Positions 34,508 to 43,065 of a stretch of DNA of 64,000 nt are shown in pieces. How positions within the stretch are numbered: position 1 is the stretch's first letter; each line of letters starts with the position of its first letter. Below the pieces are notes generated by a model, which did not search any database, had not been told where the DNA came from, and worked only from the letters and a program-made list of their open reading frames with translations. The stretch is from Nocardioides luteus (GTDB taxonomy: Bacteria; Actinomycetota; Actinomycetes; Propionibacteriales; Nocardioidaceae), in NCBI RefSeq assembly GCF_015752315.1, contig NZ_JADOVJ010000001.1, positions 248,001 through 312,000 on the forward strand. The letters run 5' to 3'. A program made the translations under genes and the position numbers.

Positions 34508-37500
34508 GTGGCACGTTTCGGGATGGCGCCCGGTTGGATGCGGCGTCATCGGACCTCCATCGCGTCCTGGGCCGCTCTTGCCGTGGTCGCGGGCGGTTTG
34601 ACCGTCTACGCGATCCAGTCGACGGGTTACCCCGTGCACAAGGCCGATCTCGACGACGGCGGCATCTGGGTGACCAACCAGTCCTGGGGCACCCTGGGCC
34701 GGCAGAACCGACCCGTCGCCCAGCTCGACGGCGTCGTCTGGGCCGGCAACGAGGCCGGGTCCAGGTCCGAGCGCGCCGGTCTCGACGTCGTGCAGAACGG
34801 CATCGCGGTGGCCTCCGTCGACCGCGACGCCCGCACGATCACGCCGGTCAACACCAAGCTCGCCGAGGGTCTCGACGACGACGCGGTGACCGTGAAGGAC
34901 AGCCGCGTGGTGATGGGCGGCAACACCATCGGCGTCGCCGAGCAGAAGACCGGCAAGGTCTGGCTGACCTCGGTCGACCCGACCACCGGCGTCGGCGACC
35001 TCTCCGACCTCTCCGCCTCCACGAAGCCCACCGAGACGGTCGGCGCGGACACGGTCCTCACCGTCGGCACCGACGGGACCGCGTACGCCGTCTCCGCCGG
35101 CAAGCGCACGCTGACCGCGTTCGCGCCCGACGGTGACCGGTTCGCGGACCCCGAGGAGACCAAGCTCCCGAAGGCTCCCGAGTACGCGGAGACCCCGACC
35201 TCGGCGACCGTCGTCGGCGACCAGGTGATCACCCTCGACGGCGTCGGCTGGCTGCTCGGTGCCTCCAAGGGCTCCGACGTGGCGGCGGACTTCGGCGACA
35301 CCGCGGAGAGCGCGGTGCTCCAGCAGCCCTCCGTCAAGGCCAAGGAGGTCCTCGTCGGCGACGGGGAGGGTCTCAAGGCCGTCAACCTGCGCAACGGCGA
35401 GATCCGCCGTATCGCCGAGTCGGCCGGCGACCCCGCGGCCCCGGTGCGGCTGCGCGACTGCGTCTTCGGTGCCTGGGCCAACGGCTCGACCGGCTCGGTG
35501 GTGACCCAGTGCGGCGAAGGCGAGCCGGTCCTCGGTGAGATCCCGACGCTCGGCCCGGCCGCCGAGCTGGAGTTCCGGGTCAACCGCGGCCAGCTGGTGC
35601 TCAACGACCTGCGCAACGGCGATGTCTGGGAGATCGACGGCGCCGACATCAAGAAGATCTCCAACTGGGAGGCGTTCCAGCCGCAGACCCAGAAGCAGAA
35701 CCAGAAGAAGGACAAGCAACAGCAGCAGACCAAGGCCGCCCAGGCCCCGAAGGCCAAGGACGACCAGCTCGGCGCCCGGGCCGGACGCACCACGGTCCTG
35801 CACGTCCTCGACAACGACTCCTCGGCCAAGGACTCGATCCTGAGCGTGGTCTCGGTCGGCGAGGCCTCCGTCAAGGGCGTCGAGGCCACGATCGCCCCCG
35901 ACCGGCAATCGATCCTGGTCACCACCCCGGAGTCGGCCGAGGGGAAGAAGACCAGCTTCAAGTACACCGTCGACGATGGGGTCAAGGGCAAGGCCGGCCA
36001 GGACGACGCCAGCGTCGAGCTCTCCATCGAGGGCTCCGGCGGCACCGGCAAGCCGACCCTGCGCGAGCACTACACACCGACCGACTACACCGTCGCCGCC
36101 GGCGGCACCGTGGAGATCCCGGTGGTCGGCGACTGGCGCGACGAGCGCTACGGCGACCCGATCACCGCGCAGTCGCCGACCGCGTCCAAGGGCAAGGCGA
36201 GCGTCACCCCGGACGGCCTGCTGCGCTACACCGCGGCCACGGACGCCAGCGGCAACGAGAGCCTCGGCTACCAGGTCAGCACAGGCGGCAAGCCGTCGAA
36301 GGACAAGGTACGCATCAACATCGTCGCCGGGGCCACCACCGCCTCCCCGGAGCCGAAGGACGACGTCGCCGAGGGCACGCAGGGCTCCTGGGTGACGATC
36401 CGCCCGCTCGACAACGACATCCCCGGTGCCGACCCGTCCAACCTCGACGCGACGCTCACCCTCGCCGGTGACGTCCCGCCGAAGGGCGGCCTCGAGGTGA
36501 GCACCGACCGGGAGACCGGTGTGGTGCGGGCCCGCGGCAGCTCGCCGGGCACCTACCAGCTCAGCTACAACGCCGGGTTCGGGGCGGCGAAGCCCGCCTC
36601 GGCGAAGATCCGCGTCGACGTCAAGCCTGCCGCTCAGGCGGCCGACGAGCCGATCGCGACACCCGACACGACCGCCGTGCTCGGCACCTCGACCCGCACG
36701 CTCGACGTCCTCGCCAACGACTACGACTCCCGGGGCCGGCTCCTCGCCGTGACCCACGCCGAGCCGGTCGGCGACAGCGACCTGACGGTCGCGGTGCTCG
36801 ACGGCCGCTGGCTGCGTATCCAGGCGTCCAAGCCCGACATCGACCCGTCCACCCAGGCGATCCGCTACACGATCAGCAACGGCGCGGCCGAGGCCGAGGG
36901 GTCGGTCACGGTGAGCCAGCGACCGGCGCTGCGTGGCGCCGCGAACGCCCCGGAGGCGGTCGACGACGAGGCCACGGTGAGGGCCGCCGACTCCGTCTCC
37001 ATCCCGGTCCTCGACAACGACTCGACGCCCTCGGGCGACCCGGTCGGCCTGGTGGTCGACCAGACCATCGAGACCAAGGGCCAGCTGCAGGTGCTGGGCC
37101 AGCCGACGGTCGGCGAGGCCTACATCGACGGCAACCGGGTGCGCTACGTCGCCCCCGACGACGTGAAGGGGCCGGTCGACGTCGACGTCCGCTACGTCGT
37201 GCAGAACACCGGCGACCCCTCCGCGGAGCACTCCTCGGGCAACATCCGCATCCACATCAAGCCGCTGCCGAAGAAGAAGGCCGACAACTCCGCGCCCGCG
37301 CCGAAGGCGCTGGAGTCGCGGGTGGTCCAGGGTGACGAGGTCACTCTGCGGCTGCCGACGGTCGGCACCGACCCCGACGGCGACTCGGTCTCGGTGACCA
37401 GGATCAACAGCGCGCCGTCCTTCGGCCGGGTCCTGGCCCACGGCGCGAACACGATCACCTACCAGGCCTTCCCGAACGCGGCCGGCACCGACGAGTTCAC

Positions 37501-40500
37501 CTACGAGGTCAGCGACCCGTTCGGCGCCGTCGCGACCGGCACGGTGCGGGTCGCCGTGGTCGCCCCAGGGGCGCCGCAGCGTCCGGTCGCCGTCGACGAC
37601 CTGGTCACGCTCGACCCCGCCAAGAAGCTGACCTACGACGTGCTCGCCAACGACCTGCGTACGCCGGGGACGGAGCTGCACCTCGCCTCGACCGACGCGG
37701 CGGAGGGCACCGGCGTCAAGCAGCGCTCCGACGGCATCGTCACGGTCCAGGGTGGCGCCGAGGAGCCGTTCCAGCACGTCCCCTACCGCGCCACCACCGG
37801 CCTCCACGAGGACACCGGCGAGCTCGCGATCCGCTACCAGGAGGGCTACGACAACCCGCCGATGGCGGGGATCGTGGTCGCCCACCCGGAGGGCGACTCG
37901 GCGACCACGACCGTCGACGTGATGACCAAGGTGACCGACATCGACGACGCGCTCGAGGACCTCACCGTCGACGCGGTCAAGGGTCCCTCGGTCGGCGAGG
38001 ACGAGGCGAAGCCGAAGATCGACGACGGCAAGGTGACCCTGCCGGTCGGTGACACCACCCGGGTGTGGACCTACCGGGTCACCGACCCCGACGGCGCCCA
38101 GGCGGTCGGCTCGATCTACGTCCCCGCACGCCCCAAGGACGCCCCCTACCTGAAGCCGGGCTCCGAGCTCCAGCTGAACCCGGGCGAGACGAAGAACGTC
38201 GACATCACCGACTACGTCGAGGACCCCGAGGGCGACCCGGTCGTGCTGACCACGACCGACAAGATCGTGGCCGCGCCCGAGGGCATGCTCAACACCGGTG
38301 ACACCACCGCGACGACCGTGAAGGTCACCGCCGGCGAGACCAAGGGCCCGGCGACGCTGACCTTCGAGGTCGCCGACCGCGAGAAGATCACCTCCGCGGA
38401 CGCCCATCTCTCGGTGATCTCCCTGCCGGTCCAGATCGGCAAGGAGGAGCCGGAGATCAACTGTCCGAGCACCCCCGTCGAGGTCCCGGAGAGCGGCAAC
38501 GGTGCGCTGGTCGACATCGCCGCCATCTGCCACGTCTGGACCGCTGACCCGGGTGACGCCGACGACCTCGACTTCACCGCCGAGGTCGGCGACGGGCTCG
38601 ACGGGGTCGAGGTCAAGCCGGAGGACGGCGGCCTGCGGCTCACCGCCGAGCACGCCGACGCCGGCGCCCAGGGTGCCCTGGAGATCGGGGTCGAGGGCAC
38701 CGACGCGACCGGCCAGCTCCTGGTCACCGTCATCGCGCTGCCCGCGCCGTCGCTCTCGCCGATCAAGCCGCTGCAGACCGAGGCCGGGAAGACGGTCGCG
38801 ATCGACATGGCCAGCTATCTGCAGACGCCCGTGCCGTCGGAGTCGCAGGAGATCGTGGTCACCAAGCTCGACCCGGTCGACGGAGACTCGCCCGACATGG
38901 GCAAGGCCAGCGGCTCGAAGATCACCTTCAACACCCCCGAGGAGGGGCACGGCCACTATCGCTACGCGATCGAGGTCAGCGACTCCGGCAAGGACTCCAA
39001 GCGGGTGAAGGCCACCGGCGTCATCGAGGTGGACGTCATCGACGTCCCCGGTGCGCCGACGGGGCTGCGTACGACCTCCGACTTCCTCTCGAACGTGGTC
39101 GCGCTGTCGTGGAACGCCCCCAAGGACAACGGCGACGACCCGATCCAGCGCTACGAGGTGGAGGCCAACGGCGACCACGTCCAGGACTGCCCGTCGACCT
39201 CGTGCCGGATCACCGGGCTGAAGAACGGCGTCGTCTACGACTTCCGCGTCCGCGCGGTGAACTCCGTCGGCCCGAGCCGTGAGTGGAGCAACTCGGCCGA
39301 GGGTGAGCCCGACGCCTACACCGGTCCGGTGCAGAACCTCCGCGTCACCCGCCAGCGCGACCACAAGGTCGAGCTGAGCTGGGAGAAGCCGGCCCCGTGC
39401 GACTGCTCCGACGTGCAGAAATACCGGATCAGCTGGCCGGGCGGCGGCATCAAGGACATCTCCGCAGGTCAGACCACCTATCCCGCGGCGGTCAGCTCCA
39501 ACGGTGACCCCGTGCAGTTCACGGTCGTGCCGCTCAACGACAAGGGCGTCAAGACCAACAAGGGTCCGACCGCGACGGTCGAGGGGATGGGTGCCGGCAA
39601 GCCGGACACCCCGGCGACCCCGACCTTCGACTGGGCCAACACGGCCAACAACTCCGGCAAGGCGGTGACGGTCTCGTGGAGCCCGGTCGCGGCCAACGGC
39701 CCCACCCCGGTCACCTACGAGGTACGCCGCACCGGCGGTACCGGCGAGAAGATCGTCTGCTCCTGGGTGACCGAGACCAGCTGCCGCGACGACGTCGCCA
39801 ACGACGGCACGATCTACACCTACGCCGTCAGGGCACGCAACGCGGAGGCGACCTCGCCGCGCGAGACCACCTCCGGCGGTTCACCGGAGGCGCACGTCTC
39901 CAGCTACTCCGCCGGCGGCAAGGTCGAGGCGGCGGCGACCCCCGACGCGGTCTCCTTCGCGAGCGCCACCCCGACCGGGGCCAACGGCACCGCCGAGATC
40001 GTCTTCACGCCGCGGGCCTCGCACGGCAAGACCAACCGGGTCGAGTGCGTGCGCAACGGCTCCTCCTGCGGCAGCTGGACCTACCCGTCCGAGGGCGCGG
40101 GTCAGCAGACCAAGACGATCACCGGGTTCACCAACGGCAACTCGACGCAGGTGCAGCTGCGGGCCTGCAACGACTCCTCCGGCGGCACCGGCGCTGGCGA
40201 CTCCTGCGGCCCCGCGACGTCGAAGAACGTGACCACCTACGGTCCGCTGGGCACGCCGTCGATCTCGGCGAGCGTCGACGGCAACAAGGTCAACTGGCGG
40301 GTGAGCTACGACCCCAACGGCAAGGCCGCGACCGTCACGGTCAAGCGTGGCGGCACCCAGGTGGAGCAGTTCACCACCGGCACCGGAGCGGGCAGCCGGT
40401 CCGGTACGGACACCGCACCCGAGTGGAACACGTCCTACACCTACACCGTGACCATCAGCGACTCGCCGCGAGCGAGCAAGTCCGACTCCGTCACGGTGCG

Positions 40501-40813
40501 GACCGACCCGCCGCCGGACCCGATCCTCGAGGTGAACAAGGCCGGCGAGTGCTCCGGCGCCGCCTGCCCCGAGCCGGACGTGGCCTGTGGCGGCACGTGC
40601 TGGTACGTCGGCTCGACCATCACCGACCTCGCCTTCCCGGGCAAGACCTGGGAGTGCAGCACCAACGCCACCACCTCGCGGTGGAACGTCACCATCGGGA
40701 GCAACGGCAAGGGCTCTGGCAGCGGCCGCGGCTGGGTCGGCGCCAACACCCCGTTCCGGGTGACCTGCACGACCAACGGGCGACCCACTCTTTCGAAGAA
40801 CGTTACGTGGTAG
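34508..40813 (+). CDS. Giant membrane-anchored Ig-like/fibronectin type III surface protein
   Basis: 2101 residues from GTG 34508, with GGGGAG at 34495-34500; the TTG 34493 that opens the frame would precede this site. One N-terminal membrane helix (about 15-35, ASWAALAVVAGGLTVYAIQ). Residues about 40-390 look like a beta-propeller (GIWVTNQSW, KVWLTSVDP, DVWEIDGADI). A Gln/Lys linker (about 390-415) leads to about ten Ig/cadherin-like repeats to 1510, many with VLDNDS or VLANDY motifs (about 425, 630, 725, 830, 1040). Five FN3-like domains follow (about 1515, 1606, 1697, 1806, 1910), then a Cys-rich end (CSGAACPEPDVACGGTCW). No LPxTG anchor. Known from PFNA clusters; role at the cell surface unproven. 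Confidence 0.88.
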   Translation: MARFGMAPGWMRRHRTSIASWAALAVVAGGLTVYAIQSTGYPVHKADLDDGGIWVTNQSWGTLGRQNRPVAQLDGVVWAGNEAGSRSERAGLDVVQNGIAVASVDRDARTITPVNTKLAEGLDDDAVTVKDSRVVMGGNTIGVAEQKTGKVWLTSVDPTTGVGDLSDLSASTKPTETVGADTVLTVGTDGTAYAVSAGKRTLTAFAPDGDRFADPEETKLPKAPEYAETPTSATVVGDQVITLDGVGWLLGASKGSDVAADFGDTAESAVLQQPSVKAKEVLVGDGEGLKAVNLRNGEIRRIAESAGDPAAPVRLRDCVFGAWANGSTGSVVTQCGEGEPVLGEIPTLGPAAELEFRVNRGQLVLNDLRNGDVWEIDGADIKKISNWEAFQPQTQKQNQKKDKQQQQTKAAQAPKAKDDQLGARAGRTTVLHVLDNDSSAKDSILSVVSVGEASVKGVEATIAPDRQSILVTTPESAEGKKTSFKYTVDDGVKGKAGQDDASVELSIEGSGGTGKPTLREHYTPTDYTVAAGGTVEIPVVGDWRDERYGDPITAQSPTASKGKASVTPDGLLRYTAATDASGNESLGYQVSTGGKPSKDKVRINIVAGATTASPEPKDDVAEGTQGSWVTIRPLDNDIPGADPSNLDATLTLAGDVPPKGGLEVSTDRETGVVRARGSSPGTYQLSYNAGFGAAKPASAKIRVDVKPAAQAADEPIATPDTTAVLGTSTRTLDVLANDYDSRGRLLAVTHAEPVGDSDLTVAVLDGRWLRIQASKPDIDPSTQAIRYTISNGAAEAEGSVTVSQRPALRGAANAPEAVDDEATVRAADSVSIPVLDNDSTPSGDPVGLVVDQTIETKGQLQVLGQPTVGEAYIDGNRVRYVAPDDVKGPVDVDVRYVVQNTGDPSAEHSSGNIRIHIKPLPKKKADNSAPAPKALESRVVQGDEVTLRLPTVGTDPDGDSVSVTRINSAPSFGRVLAHGANTITYQAFPNAAGTDEFTYEVSDPFGAVATGTVRVAVVAPGAPQRPVAVDDLVTLDPAKKLTYDVLANDLRTPGTELHLASTDAAEGTGVKQRSDGIVTVQGGAEEPFQHVPYRATTGLHEDTGELAIRYQEGYDNPPMAGIVVAHPEGDSATTTVDVMTKVTDIDDALEDLTVDAVKGPSVGEDEAKPKIDDGKVTLPVGDTTRVWTYRVTDPDGAQAVGSIYVPARPKDAPYLKPGSELQLNPGETKNVDITDYVEDPEGDPVVLTTTDKIVAAPEGMLNTGDTTATTVKVTAGETKGPATLTFEVADREKITSADAHLSVISLPVQIGKEEPEINCPSTPVEVPESGNGALVDIAAICHVWTADPGDADDLDFTAEVGDGLDGVEVKPEDGGLRLTAEHADAGAQGALEIGVEGTDATGQLLVTVIALPAPSLSPIKPLQTEAGKTVAIDMASYLQTPVPSESQEIVVTKLDPVDGDSPDMGKASGSKITFNTPEEGHGHYRYAIEVSDSGKDSKRVKATGVIEVDVIDVPGAPTGLRTTSDFLSNVVALSWNAPKDNGDDPIQRYEVEANGDHVQDCPSTSCRITGLKNGVVYDFRVRAVNSVGPSREWSNSAEGEPDAYTGPVQNLRVTRQRDHKVELSWEKPAPCDCSDVQKYRISWPGGGIKDISAGQTTYPAAVSSNGDPVQFTVVPLNDKGVKTNKGPTATVEGMGAGKPDTPATPTFDWANTANNSGKAVTVSWSPVAANGPTPVTYEVRRTGGTGEKIVCSWVTETSCRDDVANDGTIYTYAVRARNAEATSPRETTSGGSPEAHVSSYSAGGKVEAAATPDAVSFASATPTGANGTAEIVFTPRASHGKTNRVECVRNGSSCGSWTYPSEGAGQQTKTITGFTNGNSTQVQLRACNDSSGGTGAGDSCGPATSKNVTTYGPLGTPSISASVDGNKVNWRVSYDPNGKAATVTVKRGGTQVEQFTTGTGAGSRSGTDTAPEWNTSYTYTVTISDSPRASKSDSVTVRTDPPPDPILEVNKAGECSGAACPEPDVACGGTCWYVGSTITDLAFPGKTWECSTNATTSRWNVTIGSNGKGSGSGRGWVGANTPFRVTCTTNGRPTLSKNVTW

Positions 40814-40823
40814 GAGACAAGAA

Positions 40824-41792
40824 ATGACCGTCACGCACGAGCAAGCGCGCTGGTTCCACGAGACCTTCGAGAAGCTTGCCGACAACGTCGAGAAGGCGGT
40901 GCTGGGCAAGCGCAACGTGATCCGCCTGGTGCTGACCGCGCTCCTCTCCGAGGGCCATCTCCTCCTCGAGGACTACCCCGGGACCGGGAAGACCCAGCTC
41001 GCCCGCGCCCTGGCCAACACGGTCCAGGGCTCGCACGCGCGCATCCAGTTCACGCCCGACCTCCTCCCGTCCGACGTCACCGGTGTGACCGTCTACGACC
41101 AGGGCAAGGGCGCCTTCGAGTTCCACCCGGGCCCGATCTTCCACTCGATCGTGCTGGCCGACGAGATCAACCGGGCCTCCCCGAAGACCCAGAGCGCGCT
41201 GCTCGAGGTCATGGAGGAGGGCCGGGTCACCGTCGACGGCGCCACCCGCGAGGTGGGCCGCCCGTTCATGGTGATCGCGACCCAGAACCCGATCGAGCAG
41301 GCCGGGACGTACCGGCTGCCCGAGGCGCAGCTGGACCGCTTTCTGATGAAGACGTCGGTCGGCTACCCCGACCAGAACGCCACCGTCGAGCTGCTGATGA
41401 ACTCCTCGGTCCGCGACCGCGCCACCCTGGTCACCCCGATCATCACCGCCCCGACGGTCACCCAGATGGCCGAGATGGCCGACCAGGTCTACATCGACCC
41501 GGCGATCGTCGCCTACGTCTCCGCGCTGATCGACGAGTCGCGTCGCCACAAGCACGTACGCCTCGGTGCCTCCATGCGTGGCTGCCTCGCCCTGGTGCGG
41601 ACCGCGAAGGTCTGGGCACTCGCCGAGGGCCGCTCGCAGGTGCTGCCCGACGACGTCAAGGCGCTCGCCGAGCCGGTGCTCTGCCACCGCCTGATCCTCG
41701 ACCCCGAGGCCATGTTCAACGGCGTCACGGTCGAGGACGTCATCGGCGACCTGCTCACCTCGGTCCCGGCTCCCACCGAGCGTGTCGCCTGA
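40824..41792 (+). CDS. MoxR-family AAA+ ATPase
   Basis: 322 residues; GGAGA precedes ATG 40824, 10 bp after the giant gene. Walker A DYPGTGKTQLA, Walker B IVLADEINRASPKTQ, sensor-1 region MVIATQNPIEQAGTYRLPEAQ with LDRF, and a C-terminal lid. MoxR ATPases act as chaperones that insert cofactors or assemble complexes with VWA/DUF58 partners; the DUF58 gene follows directly, as usual. Confidence 0.92.
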   Translation: MTVTHEQARWFHETFEKLADNVEKAVLGKRNVIRLVLTALLSEGHLLLEDYPGTGKTQLARALANTVQGSHARIQFTPDLLPSDVTGVTVYDQGKGAFEFHPGPIFHSIVLADEINRASPKTQSALLEVMEEGRVTVDGATREVGRPFMVIATQNPIEQAGTYRLPEAQLDRFLMKTSVGYPDQNATVELLMNSSVRDRATLVTPIITAPTVTQMAEMADQVYIDPAIVAYVSALIDESRRHKHVRLGASMRGCLALVRTAKVWALAEGRSQVLPDDVKALAEPVLCHRLILDPEAMFNGVTVEDVIGDLLTSVPAPTERVA

Positions 41793-41793
41793 G

Positions 41794-43065
41794 ATGAGCA
41801 GGCTCAGTGTCCGCAACCTCGTTGCTGACCTGCGGAAACGATCAGCCCCGGTAGTCTCCGGGGCCGGTTCGGTCTACTCGTTCGTCGCCGACCGGGTCCG
41901 TCCGTGGTTCGGCACGGTGACGTCGATCGGCTGGGGCGTGCTGCTGCTCGGCGCGCTGGCCTGGGTCGCCGCGACCGCACTCGGCTGGATCGAGGCGGCC
42001 GTGGTCGCGATGGCGGCGCTGTTCCTGGTGATCGGCGCGGCCTTCTTCATGATCGGCCGCACCCGGCTCGCGGTGGCCACCGTGGTCGAGCCGCCGCGCG
42101 TCGCGGTCGGCCAGGCACTGACCGGCGAGCTGCGGGCCCGCAACGAGGCGCGCGGCCCGCTCGTCTCCACGAGCCTGGAGTTCCCGATCGGGGCAGGTGG
42201 GGTGACGTACGACCTGCCGATGCTGCTCCCCGGCGCCGAGCACACCGAGCTCTTCGTGGTGCCGACCCAGCGTCGCGGCGTGATCGACGTCGGCCCGGTC
42301 CGGACCGTGCGTGGCGACCCGCTCGGACTCTTCCGGCGGGTGCAGGAGTGGACCGACCGCACCGAGGTCTTCGTCCACCCACGCACCACCCACCTCGAGC
42401 CCTTCGGGGTCGGCCTGGTCCGTGACCTCGAGGGCTCCACGGCGCAGAACACCTCGATGAGCGACCTCGCCTTCCACGCCCTGCGCGAGTACGTCCCGGG
42501 CGACGACCTCCGCCACATCCACTGGCGCTCCTCGGCGCGCCACGGCCAGCTCCTGGTGCGCCAGTTCCTGGACACCCGCCGCTCCCACATCGTCGTCATC
42601 GTCGACTCCTCGCCGATGTCCTACGACAGCGAGGAGGAGTACGAGACCGCGATGTCGATCGCGGGCTCGCTGCTGCGTCGCGGGATCCTCGACGAGTTCG
42701 ACGTCTCGTTCGCGACCGGCGACGTGCTGATGGTGCGGGCCACCGCGGCGAGCGGGGGAGGGCGTACGGCCCTCGACGCCTGCTCGCGGGCGACCCCGCA
42801 GCCGAGCAACCTGATCGAGATCACCGCCGAGGCCGCCCGGCAGGCGCCGGACGCGTCGCTGGTGATGCTGGTGACCGGGCGCTACCCGGAGTTCGTGACG
42901 CTCCAGCGTGCGGCCGGGCAGTTCTCCGTCGATGCCACCACGGTCGCCGTACGTGTCGACTCCAGCCAGCGCGCGGGGTTCAAGGCCGTCGCCGACCTGC
43001 CGGTGATCACCCTGCCCGACCTGGACCAGCTGCCGATCGTGCTGTCGAAGGGGCTGTCCGGATGA
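41794..43065 (+). CDS. DUF58 (VWA-like) membrane protein
   Basis: 423 residues from ATG 41794, 1 bp after the MoxR stop (a GTG at 41782 would overlap MoxR). Two membrane helices at about 45-62 and 65-85 and then the DUF58 signature LREYVPGDDLRHIHWRSSAR at about 230, followed by a von Willebrand A-like domain (HIVVIVDSSPMSYDSEEE) with a MIDAS-like DSS. Standard partner of MoxR. Its stop overlaps the next start (ATGA). Confidence 0.9.
   Translation: MSRLSVRNLVADLRKRSAPVVSGAGSVYSFVADRVRPWFGTVTSIGWGVLLLGALAWVAATALGWIEAAVVAMAALFLVIGAAFFMIGRTRLAVATVVEPPRVAVGQALTGELRARNEARGPLVSTSLEFPIGAGGVTYDLPMLLPGAEHTELFVVPTQRRGVIDVGPVRTVRGDPLGLFRRVQEWTDRTEVFVHPRTTHLEPFGVGLVRDLEGSTAQNTSMSDLAFHALREYVPGDDLRHIHWRSSARHGQLLVRQFLDTRRSHIVVIVDSSPMSYDSEEEYETAMSIAGSLLRRGILDEFDVSFATGDVLMVRATAASGGGRTALDACSRATPQPSNLIEITAEAARQAPDASLVMLVTGRYPEFVTLQRAAGQFSVDATTVAVRVDSSQRAGFKAVADLPVITLPDLDQLPIVLSKGLSG

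Noticed and set aside
34427..39364. Minus-strand open frame of 1645 codons opposite the giant gene
   Set aside because: Long antisense frames arise from the GC-rich third positions of the real gene; composition is Arg/Gly/Val/Asp-rich without domains or start signal.
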